DNA of 64,000 nucleotides from Candidatus Saccharimonadota bacterium (lineage in GTDB: Bacteria > Patescibacteriota > Saccharimonadia > Saccharimonadales > Saccharimonadaceae). Shown one piece after another: positions 8,345-15,782 of the stretch. Under the pieces are notes generated by a model, which saw only the letters and a program-made list of their open reading frames with translations, was not told the origin of the DNA and made no database searches. The stretch's first letter is position 1. Every line of letters starts with the position of its first letter. The position numbers were made by a program, and so were the translations under genes. The stretch lies in NCBI GenBank assembly GCA_016866755.1, contig VGLK01000001.1, forward strand, positions 1-64,000, read 5' to 3'.

Positions 8345-8551
8345 ATGGAACGTACTACACCTCACAACGAAATGATGATGGACGTCATGAATGATCACAT
8401 GTCTGATATTATGAGCGGCATGATGGTTGTGTCAGTACTGTGGATTATACTGACCCTAATTTTGATCATACTCGGCAGCATGATGATCGTCATATTGTAT
8501 CGGCAGCACTTTAAAAACAGCAATCGTAAATTAGTAGGGAATACGAAATAG
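8345..8551 (+). CDS. Met-rich single-pass membrane protein, 68 aa
   Basis: ATG 8345 follows AAGGAGC (spacing about 6) and overlaps the end of the propeller gene region. The N-terminus is unusually rich in Met, Asp and His (NEMMMDVMNDHMSDIMSGMM), followed by one transmembrane helix (about residues 28-52) and a basic tail. Met/His clusters of this kind often bind Cu(I), and the position beside a CsoR/CopB pair fits a copper-binding role, which is inferred. Confidence 0.7.
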   Translation: MERTTPHNEMMMDVMNDHMSDIMSGMMVVSVLWIILTLILIILGSMMIVILYRQHFKNSNRKLVGNTK

Positions 8552-9346
8552 ATGAATAAATTAAAAAACTTTATTAAGAAGCCATTGGGGACAGTCGTCG
8601 CAGTGCTTGTGCTTGCGCTACTAAGCTTGGTGGCGTTCTTAGGGTATGTGTTCGCGGTGTCGCCAATGGCTATATTGAACCCTAAAGTTGAACATGCACA
8701 CGCACGGCTACAACTCGTAGCGAACGGCACGGCAGTCAATTTTAGTGATGACAAATATCAAGAAACGTATGCAAAAGGTAGCTGTAGTGCCGAACTCCCA
8801 AGTTCACCTATACACTTCCATGATAATAAAAATCAGTTTGTCCACCTTCACTGGAAAGGTATGACTGGCGGTCTACTCCTAAAAAACTACGGCTGGAACT
8901 ATATAGGAGGGCAGGACGAACTGCTAGGCTACCGATTAGATGAGTTACCTGCCGTACAGCCAGTACCGATTTACGGAAACGTACTTCCAGACTTGAAAGA
9001 AGATACCAAGCTATGGGTATACACAGGTACGACAAATGACTACGAAGAACGTTCGCAGGAGGATTTTACACAACAGGATTTAGAGACGTTCTTTGGCAAA
9101 AAGAGTACGATAAACCCCGAGTCGGTGTCACTGCTAGACGCTATATTCCCACGCGCTTACGCGCATGATGGCAGTCATGAATCGACGCCATCTGATGACA
9201 ATAAGTCTGAGGAAGAATTAAAGCGTATAAATAATCTACTTGGAAACGTAGTCGTGTTTGCACAAAACGACAAGCCTTCCGACCAGGAAATCACTCGTCA
9301 ATTTAACAATTTAGAACCTCTGACCGACAGTGTCTGTGGAGGGTAG
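8552..9346 (+). CDS. Exported His-rich protein of the copper module, 264 aa
   Basis: The gene begins immediately after the preceding stop. A basic N-terminus and one transmembrane anchor (about residues 12-36) precede a large extracytoplasmic domain with His motifs (KVEHAHARL; IHFHDNKNQFVHLHWKG; RAYAHDGSH) and two cysteines (near residues 76 and 262). The IHFHD...VHLHWKG block is the most distinctive feature and could form a metal site. The gene sits between a Met-rich membrane peptide and csoR-copB. I do not recognise a named family. Its role is probably extracytoplasmic metal binding. Confidence 0.7.
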   Translation: MNKLKNFIKKPLGTVVAVLVLALLSLVAFLGYVFAVSPMAILNPKVEHAHARLQLVANGTAVNFSDDKYQETYAKGSCSAELPSSPIHFHDNKNQFVHLHWKGMTGGLLLKNYGWNYIGGQDELLGYRLDELPAVQPVPIYGNVLPDLKEDTKLWVYTGTTNDYEERSQEDFTQQDLETFFGKKSTINPESVSLLDAIFPRAYAHDGSHESTPSDDNKSEEELKRINNLLGNVVVFAQNDKPSDQEITRQFNNLEPLTDSVCGG

Positions 9347-9373
9347 GAAGAATAAGAAGCGTACTTTACGTAG

Positions 9374-9394
9374 TACCCCCTCGGGGTATATAAT
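9374..9394 (+). promoter_or_regulatory. CsoR-type operator overlapping a leaderless promoter
   Basis: TACCCC-CTC-GGGGTA (9374-9388) is a perfect inverted repeat of the G/C-tract type bound by CsoR/RcnR regulators. It abuts the -10 TATAAT (9389-9394). The regulator's ATG is at 9401, only 6 nt after the -10, so a bound repressor would cover the polymerase site and the mRNA should be leaderless. Confidence 0.8.
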
Positions 9395-9400
9395 AAATGT

Positions 9401-9688
9401 ATGAGTAAAACTACGAAACAGCGAGCTACGCATAGGGTAAAGATTATAGAAGGTCAATTCAAAGGCTTGAACAAGATGATTGAAGAAGATGCTTACTGCA
9501 TGGAAATCTTAACCCAAAGCTTAGCCCTGCAGAAGTCACTAGCATCTTTAAGCAAGCTTGTTGTCGAGCATCATATCCATACTCACATTCAGAACGCACT
9601 AAAGTCAGATGACACGGTACAGCAGGAGAAAGCACTACTGGAGCTGTCGCAACTATATGAACTAAGCAACGTAAGGGGTAAAATATGA
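9401..9688 (+). CDS. CsoR/RcnR-family metal-sensing repressor
   Basis: This is an all-helical DUF156 protein of 95 residues: HRVKIIEGQFKGLNKMIEED, then AYCMEILTQ and the HHIHTHI motif. Aligning by eye, Cys33 matches CsoR Cys36, His58 matches His61, and His62 replaces Cys65. The ligand set is thus Cys-His-His, as in RcnR, rather than the copper-type Cys-His-Cys. It should repress its own operon through the operator at 9374-9388. It overlaps the ATPase gene (ATGA), so both are co-translated. The family is certain; the sensed metal (Cu, Ni/Co or other) is open. Confidence 0.92.
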   Translation: MSKTTKQRATHRVKIIEGQFKGLNKMIEEDAYCMEILTQSLALQKSLASLSKLVVEHHIHTHIQNALKSDDTVQQEKALLELSQLYELSNVRGKI

Positions 9689-11820
9689 TCCATAACTCTC
9701 ATCGTCACCATCACCAAGAAACTGCAGACAATTCGAACGATACTCCAGAGGTTGACGCAAAATACGCCTGTCCAATGCACCCGGAGGTCACATCAGATAA
9801 ACCGGGCAAGTGCCCAAAATGCCACATGGCACTTGAGAAAACGAAGAAAGTTCATGACGGCCACGACAAACACGCCGGCCACTCTCCGAACATGTTCAAG
9901 CAAAAGTTTTGGTTAAGTCTTCTGTTTACTATTCCAACGCTGCTTTTTTCGCATACAATACAGGAATGGCTTGGGTTTGAACTCCGATTTTCCGGTAGCG
10001 AATATATACCTGCCATACTCGGTACGATTATCTTCCTGTATGGTGGTCTTATATTCATAAAAAGTGCGCGCGGAGAATTGGCCGCAAGGCAGCCGGGTAT
10101 GATGACGCTTATATCAATGGCGATTACTGTGGCGTTTGTTTACAGCGCGCTCGTGACATTTAATTTCGTCAGTGGTATGGATTTCTGGTGGGAGCTTGCG
10201 ACCTTAGTTACAATCATGCTACTTGGCCATTGGCTCGAGATGGCGTCGGTTGAAAATGCACAAGGCGCACTCAATGAGCTAGCAAAACTTTTGCCAGATG
10301 TAGCCGAACTAATCGAAAATGGGGAAAGCCGCACTATTAAAGTCAGCGAGCTAAGTGTTGGGGATACAATTCTAGTTCGTCCTGGTGCTCAGGTTCCAGT
10401 GGACGGAAAGGTGATTAAGGGTGAATCTGAAGTCAATGAGTCGATGCTTACTGGCGAATCGAAGCCTGTCAAAAAAATAATCAACAGCGCTGTCATTGGC
10501 GGCACGATTAATAATAGCGGTGCTCTTACTATCGAAGTGACGAAGATCGGTAGTGATACTGCGCTAGCTGGAATTATGAAGCTCGTTGAAGAAGCCCAAA
10601 CTAGTAAATCAAATACACAAATCCTCGCAGACAAGGCAGCGTATTACTTAACGTTTATAGCACTAGGTGCAGCGCTTCTGACTTGGATAGGCTGGTGGGT
10701 TGCTGGAGCAGAAGCGGGCTTTATACTAGAGCGTGTAGTTACTGTACTAATTATTGCCTGTCCGCATGCGCTAGGCTTAGCCATCCCTCTTGTGACGGCC
10801 ATTTCGACTACAAAGGCTGCTAAAAACGGATTGTTAGTGAGGGAGCGAATGGCGCTAGAGTCTGCACGTAATATCGATGTAGTACTGTTTGACAAGACTG
10901 GCACACTCACAAAGGGTGAGCAAGGTGTGGTAGATGTAGTTAGTGAGAACAAGACGAAACTGCTTTCAATTGCAGGCGCTCTCGAGGATGAATCTGAACA
11001 CCCAATCGCAAAAGCTATCGTTCGCCATGTCACAGATAATAACGTCACAAAAGCTCATGCTACGAAATTCTCGGCCATGTCAGGTCGCGGCGTGACAGCA
11101 ATAATTAAAGGAAAGACTGCTTATGCCGGCGGTCCGCGCATGCTCGAGGAGCTGCAAGTTTCACTCGATGAAAAATTGCAAAAAGCTACCTACGCCGCGT
11201 CAAAAGAGGGCAAGACAGTGATCTATATCATCGAAGAAAGCACAGTTATCGGTGCAATCATGCTGGCGGACGTCATACGTGAAGAGTCGAAAGAGGCCGT
11301 GACAAAACTTCACGAATCCGGCAAACGCGTCGCCATGCTGACGGGAGACAGTAAGGGCGTTGCCGCCTGGGTAGCTGGTGAGCTCGGAATTAAAGAATAC
11401 TTCGCTGAAGTTTTACCAGAGAATAAAGCTGAGACCGTAAAGAACCTACAAGCCGATGGTAGCAGAGTAGCCATGATCGGCGACGGCGTTAACGATGCGC
11501 CAGCGCTGGTACAAGCAAATATAGGTATTGCTATCGGTGCAGGCACAGACGTAGCTATTGAATCTGCCGGCATAGTCTTAGCCAGTAGTGATCCGCGCGG
11601 CGTGTCTAAAATAATCATACTCTCAAAAGCTACCTATCGTAAAATGGTTCAGAACCTCGCCTGGGCAACCGGCTATAACGCACTAGCGATTCCGCTAGCT
11701 GCCGGCGTCGCCGCACCACTTGGTTTTGTGCTATCGCCAGCTCTAGGAGCTGTACTAATGTCGCTCTCTACGATTATTGTCGCAATAAACGCACAATTCT
11801 TGAGGCGAATAAACCTGTAA
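9685..11820 (+). CDS. P1B-type heavy-metal ATPase, CPH (CopB) type
   Basis: The 711-residue pump has a His-rich start (SHRHHHQE), a Cys-rich metal-binding domain (ACPMHPEV ... GKCPKCHMAL, residues about 28-52), then membrane helices and the cytosolic P-type core. Key motifs are present: TGES, the transmembrane metal motif CPH (ACPHALGLAIP), the phosphorylated Asp in DKTGTLT, the SEHPIAKAI nucleotide-binding motif, and GDGVNDAPAL. The CPH motif and absence of CxxC HMA domains place it with CopB/P1B-3 pumps (Cu(II), Cu(I) or Ag(I) export) rather than CPC-type CopA. It is co-operonic with the CsoR-like regulator. Confidence 0.93.
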   Translation: MIHNSHRHHHQETADNSNDTPEVDAKYACPMHPEVTSDKPGKCPKCHMALEKTKKVHDGHDKHAGHSPNMFKQKFWLSLLFTIPTLLFSHTIQEWLGFELRFSGSEYIPAILGTIIFLYGGLIFIKSARGELAARQPGMMTLISMAITVAFVYSALVTFNFVSGMDFWWELATLVTIMLLGHWLEMASVENAQGALNELAKLLPDVAELIENGESRTIKVSELSVGDTILVRPGAQVPVDGKVIKGESEVNESMLTGESKPVKKIINSAVIGGTINNSGALTIEVTKIGSDTALAGIMKLVEEAQTSKSNTQILADKAAYYLTFIALGAALLTWIGWWVAGAEAGFILERVVTVLIIACPHALGLAIPLVTAISTTKAAKNGLLVRERMALESARNIDVVLFDKTGTLTKGEQGVVDVVSENKTKLLSIAGALEDESEHPIAKAIVRHVTDNNVTKAHATKFSAMSGRGVTAIIKGKTAYAGGPRMLEELQVSLDEKLQKATYAASKEGKTVIYIIEESTVIGAIMLADVIREESKEAVTKLHESGKRVAMLTGDSKGVAAWVAGELGIKEYFAEVLPENKAETVKNLQADGSRVAMIGDGVNDAPALVQANIGIAIGAGTDVAIESAGIVLASSDPRGVSKIIILSKATYRKMVQNLAWATGYNALAIPLAAGVAAPLGFVLSPALGAVLMSLSTIIVAINAQFLRRINL

Positions 11821-11849
11821 GTACATGCCGCATAGAATCAACTGCTTCA

Positions 11850-11888
11850 GATAATATAACGCACCTATGGTAGGTGCGTTATATTATC
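11850..11888. terminator. Perfect 18-bp hairpin between convergent genes
   Basis: Arms 11850-11867 and 11871-11888 are exactly complementary around a 3-nt loop. It lies between the ends of the ATPase gene and the convergent CHAP gene, so it probably serves both strands. There is no separate U-run; the arm ends are AT-rich. Confidence 0.7.
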
Positions 11889-11905
11889 CAGATGGTAAGT
11901 TGTGT

Positions 11906-13054
11906 CTAAAAGTAGATGTACGTTAGGCCAGCCGCTGGACGTTCATAGTAACGGTACAACCCGTCAAATCCAAGGTTGTAATCACTTACAGTGATAGTAT
12001 TGCCATTAACTGCCTCGACATACATCACGTGGCCATAGGGACCACCATATGAAACGGCTGCTGCACCGACACGCGGAGTTGAGCCAGTAGCGACACCACT
12101 GGCTACAGCACGACTTGGCCAGTTTTTGGCGTCTGCTGGCCCAGTGAAGCCCCACCCAGGCATCTTTGAGCCTAACTTAAAGGCGACGTAGCTGGTACAC
12201 TGGCGAGAGTACATCCCCCAGCTATCCACAAATGCATTGATAGGAGCATTGGCCCATTGCGAAGGGTATCCACCGTTACCGGATGATGCAACCGGTAACG
12301 AACTGACGCCGCCACCAGAAGATTGTTGCATGGCTGCAAGGTTAGCGGCAATCTGAGCCTGGTTTAAACGTTCAGCCTCAGCATTACTTTCGGCAGCTAG
12401 TTTTTTATAGGCCGCTTCATCACTACGAGTCTTAGCGATTAAGTCAGATTGTTCTTTTTGCTTGTCGGCCAGTAATACTTGCTGACCTCTTTGCTCTTCG
12501 AGAACACGCTCTACAGATAACTTATCCTTCTCAAGCTGTTTTTGTAGGCGATCTATATCATCGATCGTGGTTTTCAAAGTATTACGGATTGAATTTCTGT
12601 ATTCCTGTTTATCTAAAAAGTCGCCAATATTCTTACTGCTTGCCAGCATTTCTAAAGGCGTAATTTGATCGTCGATGTAAAGGTCGGCAATAACTACACC
12701 GAGAGCATCTTGATTTTCTTTTAATTTCTCCTCGCCAATGGCAATGTCTGCCACTAGCTTGTCGTGCTCTCGTTGGCTTTTGTTGATTAAGCCTTCTATC
12801 GCGGCTGCTTGCTGACGCAGCACGGCCAACTGGCCTTCGAGAGTCGATGCCATTTTATTTAAGTGACCGGCTTCAGCCCTGTACTTTTCAGCCTCCTCTC
12901 TCTTCGCTTGGATTTCTGCGTCATAGTCGCGCGCTACTGCAACTGAACCAATTTCCACTACCGATGTAGCGGCCATCAAAACTGCTACAGCAACCAAACA
13001 TGATTTGGCGGCGAACTGTTTTGAAATTATAGACGTGGTGGATCGATGTTTCAT
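11906..13054 (-). CDS. Exported coiled-coil CHAP peptidoglycan hydrolase (PcsB-like)
   Basis: From ATG 13054 the 382-residue product has a signal peptide (about residues 1-40), a long coiled coil (about 42-235, CwlO/PcsB style), a short linker and a C-terminal CHAP domain with the catalytic Cys in SRQCTSYVAF and His in YGHVMYVE. Such proteins cleave peptidoglycan cross-bridges, with the coiled coil regulating access, often through FtsEX. The upstream ATG-less extension to 13096 is less likely because it places 14 charged residues before the signal peptide. It is transcribed convergently to the metal ATPase. Confidence 0.88.
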   Translation of the reverse strand: MKHRSTTSIISKQFAAKSCLVAVAVLMAATSVVEIGSVAVARDYDAEIQAKREEAEKYRAEAGHLNKMASTLEGQLAVLRQQAAAIEGLINKSQREHDKLVADIAIGEEKLKENQDALGVVIADLYIDDQITPLEMLASSKNIGDFLDKQEYRNSIRNTLKTTIDDIDRLQKQLEKDKLSVERVLEEQRGQQVLLADKQKEQSDLIAKTRSDEAAYKKLAAESNAEAERLNQAQIAANLAAMQQSSGGGVSSLPVASSGNGGYPSQWANAPINAFVDSWGMYSRQCTSYVAFKLGSKMPGWGFTGPADAKNWPSRAVASGVATGSTPRVGAAAVSYGGPYGHVMYVEAVNGNTITVSDYNLGFDGLYRYYERPAAGLTYIYF

Positions 13055-13279
13055 ACTACTATCGTCACATAAGCGCTTACGCCAGTCAATCCGCATCGAA
13101 TAATAATACGTTGTGATATATGTTACTGAAAAGCTATTAAGGTGTTGAACAGCCTGGTAATCTGCAGGTTGCTATACATAAATAATACAACGATTTGTTT
13201 TATGTACGACGTTAAGGTAACGATGTACACAGCTTGTGGCTCGATTTACTGCACATAGAAGTGGTATAATACAAACATA

Positions 13280-13636
13280 GTGATAAAAAAGTACACCGCC
13301 TATATAACCGTAATTACTGCAGCTCTATCTCTAGTGTTTGCGTACGTTCAACCCGTTATGGCAAGTACATCTTCGCATAGCTCAACACACTCTACGCATA
13401 TAAGTGATAGTACCTGCCAGACAGCCTGCTCTATGACCGTCAATAAGCACAAAGATAAGCTACGAAAAGATGTGAAAAATAAGAAAGCTCCCCAGCCACT
13501 CTATGTACATCTGAATAATGTATCGATTCAAAGTCTGGGTAACGGAATCTACCCGCCTAATCAAGTGTGGATACAAAGTAGCTGGGTGCCGCCTGATATT
13601 GTTCTTTTAAGCGGCTACCATTCCTCGGGTCTGTAG
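13280..13636 (+). CDS. Small secreted Ser/His-rich protein, 118 aa
   Basis: The GTG at 13280 lies 9 nt after an extended -10 (TGG-TATAAT, 13265-13270), so the transcript is nearly leaderless. A signal peptide (about residues 1-28, ending VMA) precedes a Ser/His stretch (SSHSSTHSTHISDSTC) with two cysteines (CQTAC). The rest is basic, then Trp/Pro-containing. The His/Cys cluster and its place before a DUF305 gene suggest metal binding outside the membrane. Family not recognised. Confidence 0.6.
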   Translation: MIKKYTAYITVITAALSLVFAYVQPVMASTSSHSSTHSTHISDSTCQTACSMTVNKHKDKLRKDVKNKKAPQPLYVHLNNVSIQSLGNGIYPPNQVWIQSSWVPPDIVLLSGYHSSGL

Positions 13637-13680
13637 ATAAACCTATCATACTGATCGATAAGTTAATAAGAAAGGAAATT

Positions 13681-14376
13681 ATGAAGCGAAATCAAGTTAT
13701 TATTATAATTGTTGGATTTATTATTATTGCTGGAGTGGCATGGATATTAGTTGCCAACAGTCAAACAAACGATAGTGTGGAGCAGCAGTCGTCATCAGCT
13801 ACGCCAGACGAACAGGAAGCAAAACCAGTAGATGATAATAAGTTTGCGACTCTAACAGGATCGGCGTTTGACGAGGCCTACATTGCAGACATGATGGCGC
13901 ATCATGAAGGGGCTGTTAACATGGGTGAACAGGCCTTGAGTGCATCTGAACGTCCAGAAGTTAAAGCACTAGCAAACGAAATCGTGTTTACTCAGTCACG
14001 AGAGATGGCAAAAATGAGTGAATGGCAACAAGAGTGGGGCTTTGATGCGACAATGGGCGCACACGGTAGTCATGGGGGCGGCGCAAACGATATGGCTGGC
14101 GAAATGATGGATATGGGCGCTTCTCTCAACGGTCTTAAGGGCGACGATTTTGACAAAGTATTTCTCGAACAGATGATCATTCACCATCAGCAAGCCGTAG
14201 ATATGTCAAAGTATGCTGACACGAACGCAGAGAGGCAAGAGATCAAAGATCTTGCACGTGCGGTCATAGAAGCTCAAGAGAAAGAAATCTCCCAAATGAA
14301 GCAATGGCAAAAAGACTGGGGTTTTCAGGCAGCAGATATGGACGCAAATTCATCTATGCCTGGTATGAATCACTAA
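13681..14376 (+). CDS. Membrane-anchored DUF305 (CopM-like) protein
   Basis: ATG 13681 follows AAAGGAAA. After one N-terminal transmembrane helix and an acidic linker come two DUF305 four-helix units. Each has the hallmark Met/His motif: DMMAHHEGAVNMG (about residues 70-82) and QMIIHHQQAVDMS (about 165-177). A His/Gly/Met-rich connector lies between them (GAHGSHGGG). Proteins of this type, such as cyanobacterial CopM, bind copper outside the cytoplasm. It follows the secreted His-rich gene by 44 nt and precedes the electron-transfer operon. Confidence 0.88.
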   Translation: MKRNQVIIIIVGFIIIAGVAWILVANSQTNDSVEQQSSSATPDEQEAKPVDDNKFATLTGSAFDEAYIADMMAHHEGAVNMGEQALSASERPEVKALANEIVFTQSREMAKMSEWQQEWGFDATMGAHGSHGGGANDMAGEMMDMGASLNGLKGDDFDKVFLEQMIIHHQQAVDMSKYADTNAERQEIKDLARAVIEAQEKEISQMKQWQKDWGFQAADMDANSSMPGMNH

Positions 14377-14404
14377 AATCAATTAAGGCCGTGAGTAAAT
14401 GAGA

Positions 14405-14444
14405 TATACCTCGGCACACTCGCTACTAGTTGTGCCGAGGTATA
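14405..14444 (+). terminator. 14-bp perfect hairpin after DUF305 gene
   Basis: Arms 14405-14418 and 14431-14444 (TATACCTCGGCACA and complement) enclose a 12-nt loop, 29 nt past the DUF305 stop and 38 nt before the FMN operon start. No U-run follows. It may terminate, attenuate or protect mRNA ends. Confidence 0.55.
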
Positions 14445-14482
14445 CAAAGTCTAAAGTGATATAGTTGAAGCAGGAGAATAGC

Positions 14483-14938
14483 ATGCAGTCAAAAAATAAG
14501 GTTAATCCAACGGTCGCTGTAATTATCGCAATCGCTTTAATTGCTTCGATAGCCGTAGCGATAGCGCTCTTTTCGAATTCGAGTGAGAGGCAGCAAACAT
14601 CGCCGACCACATCGACTCAAGGGGCTGAGCCACAGACGGCCACCTATGCGAATGGTACCTACGAAGCCACAGGAGAATACGTATCGCCTGGCGGCAGGGA
14701 GTCGATTGACGTTTCGGTGACGGTAATGAACGGCAAAATTACCGACACGACAATCACGCCGAATGCTGATTCTGGCGAGGCAGAAGAATACCAACAACGA
14801 TTCGCCGCTAGCTACAAAGACATGGTGGTCGGTAAATCTATCGACGAAGTATCTTTGACGCGTGTTGCTGGGTCGTCATTGACTGGAATTGGTTTTAACG
14901 ACGCGCTCGAGCAAATAAAAGAAGATGCTGCCGCATAG
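14483..14938 (+). CDS. Membrane-anchored FMN-binding domain protein
   Basis: ATG 14483 (CAGGAG, 7-nt spacing) is preferred over the TTG at 14465. The 151-residue product has an N-terminal anchor (about residues 9-30), a Ser/Thr linker and an FMN_bind domain (about 55-148) with the typical YEATGEYVSPGG opening and GKITDTTITP strand. The C-terminal motif AGSSLTGIGFNDAL (129-142) matches the flavinylation site SGA[S/T]; Ser132 is the likely covalent FMN-phosphate acceptor. ApbE is encoded next with a 14-nt overlap. It would carry electrons on the outer face. Fold and motif are seen; flavinylation is inferred. Confidence 0.85.
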   Translation: MQSKNKVNPTVAVIIAIALIASIAVAIALFSNSSERQQTSPTTSTQGAEPQTATYANGTYEATGEYVSPGGRESIDVSVTVMNGKITDTTITPNADSGEAEEYQQRFAASYKDMVVGKSIDEVSLTRVAGSSLTGIGFNDALEQIKEDAAA

Positions 14939-15782
14939 CATTGATTTTGAGGCAATTGGTACAAAATGGCGAATAGAATCCCTCGTGCCGCTGCCTCGAA
15001 GTATCATACGGCAAATATATCGACGAATCGAAACATTCGATGCAACGTATTCGCGTTTTCGAGCCGATTCGCTGGTGAGCGAAATTTCTCAAAAAGCTGG
15101 TAACTACACCTTTTCTGACGATATACTTCCGCTTATGCGTTTGTACCAAAAGTTATACGAATGTACCGACGGTAAGGTGACGCCATTGATCGGCAATGCG
15201 CTTGAGCGAGCCGGCTACGACGCTGAGTATTCTTTCGTCGAGCGAGAACAGAAGGTGCTGCCATCACTAGGTAACGTCCTAAAGTTGGACGGCCCAACAA
15301 TACGAACGAGCCAGCCAGTGATCCTAGACTTCGGTGCCGCGGGCAAAGGATACTTGATTGACATAATAGCGACTATCCTTGACGAAGAAGATGTCACTGA
15401 ATACGTGATCGATGGAAGCGGTGATATGCGTCACCGCGGGACGGCAATAAATAAAGTAGGGCTGGAACATCCGCTACGAAATGATATCGTCATAGGCGCT
15501 ATTGATGTACAGAACACTAGTTTGTGTGCGTCGGCGTCGAATAAACGAACTTGGGGTAGGGGTGTGCACCATATTTTCGATCCAACCACGCTTCGTCCAA
15601 CGAACGATATTCTTGCTACGTGGGTCATAGCACAAGAAGCGCTACATGCCGACGGGCTCGCTACTGCATTGTTTTTCGTTGATCCTAAAAAGCTCGAGAA
15701 TGATTTTTCGTTTCAGCACGTGCGCATGTTCAAAGATGCATCGCTCGAGTATTCGCATAATTTCACAGGAGAAATATTTTAA
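14925..15782 (+). CDS. apbE: ApbE-type FAD:protein FMN transferase
   Basis: The 285-residue protein has the ApbE landmarks: TYSRFRADS near residue 40, the FAD/Mg-binding LDFGAAGKGYLID (about 143-155), VIDGSGDM, the conserved HHIFDPTT, and a C-terminal ADGLATALF with the metal-binding Asp. It attaches FMN from FAD to Ser/Thr of target proteins. No signal peptide or lipobox is visible, whereas many ApbEs are exported; either it acts inside or the target is modified before export. It overlaps both neighbours, forming one translationally coupled three-gene unit. Confidence 0.9.
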   Translation: MLPHSIDFEAIGTKWRIESLVPLPRSIIRQIYRRIETFDATYSRFRADSLVSEISQKAGNYTFSDDILPLMRLYQKLYECTDGKVTPLIGNALERAGYDAEYSFVEREQKVLPSLGNVLKLDGPTIRTSQPVILDFGAAGKGYLIDIIATILDEEDVTEYVIDGSGDMRHRGTAINKVGLEHPLRNDIVIGAIDVQNTSLCASASNKRTWGRGVHHIFDPTTLRPTNDILATWVIAQEALHADGLATALFFVDPKKLENDFSFQHVRMFKDASLEYSHNFTGEIF

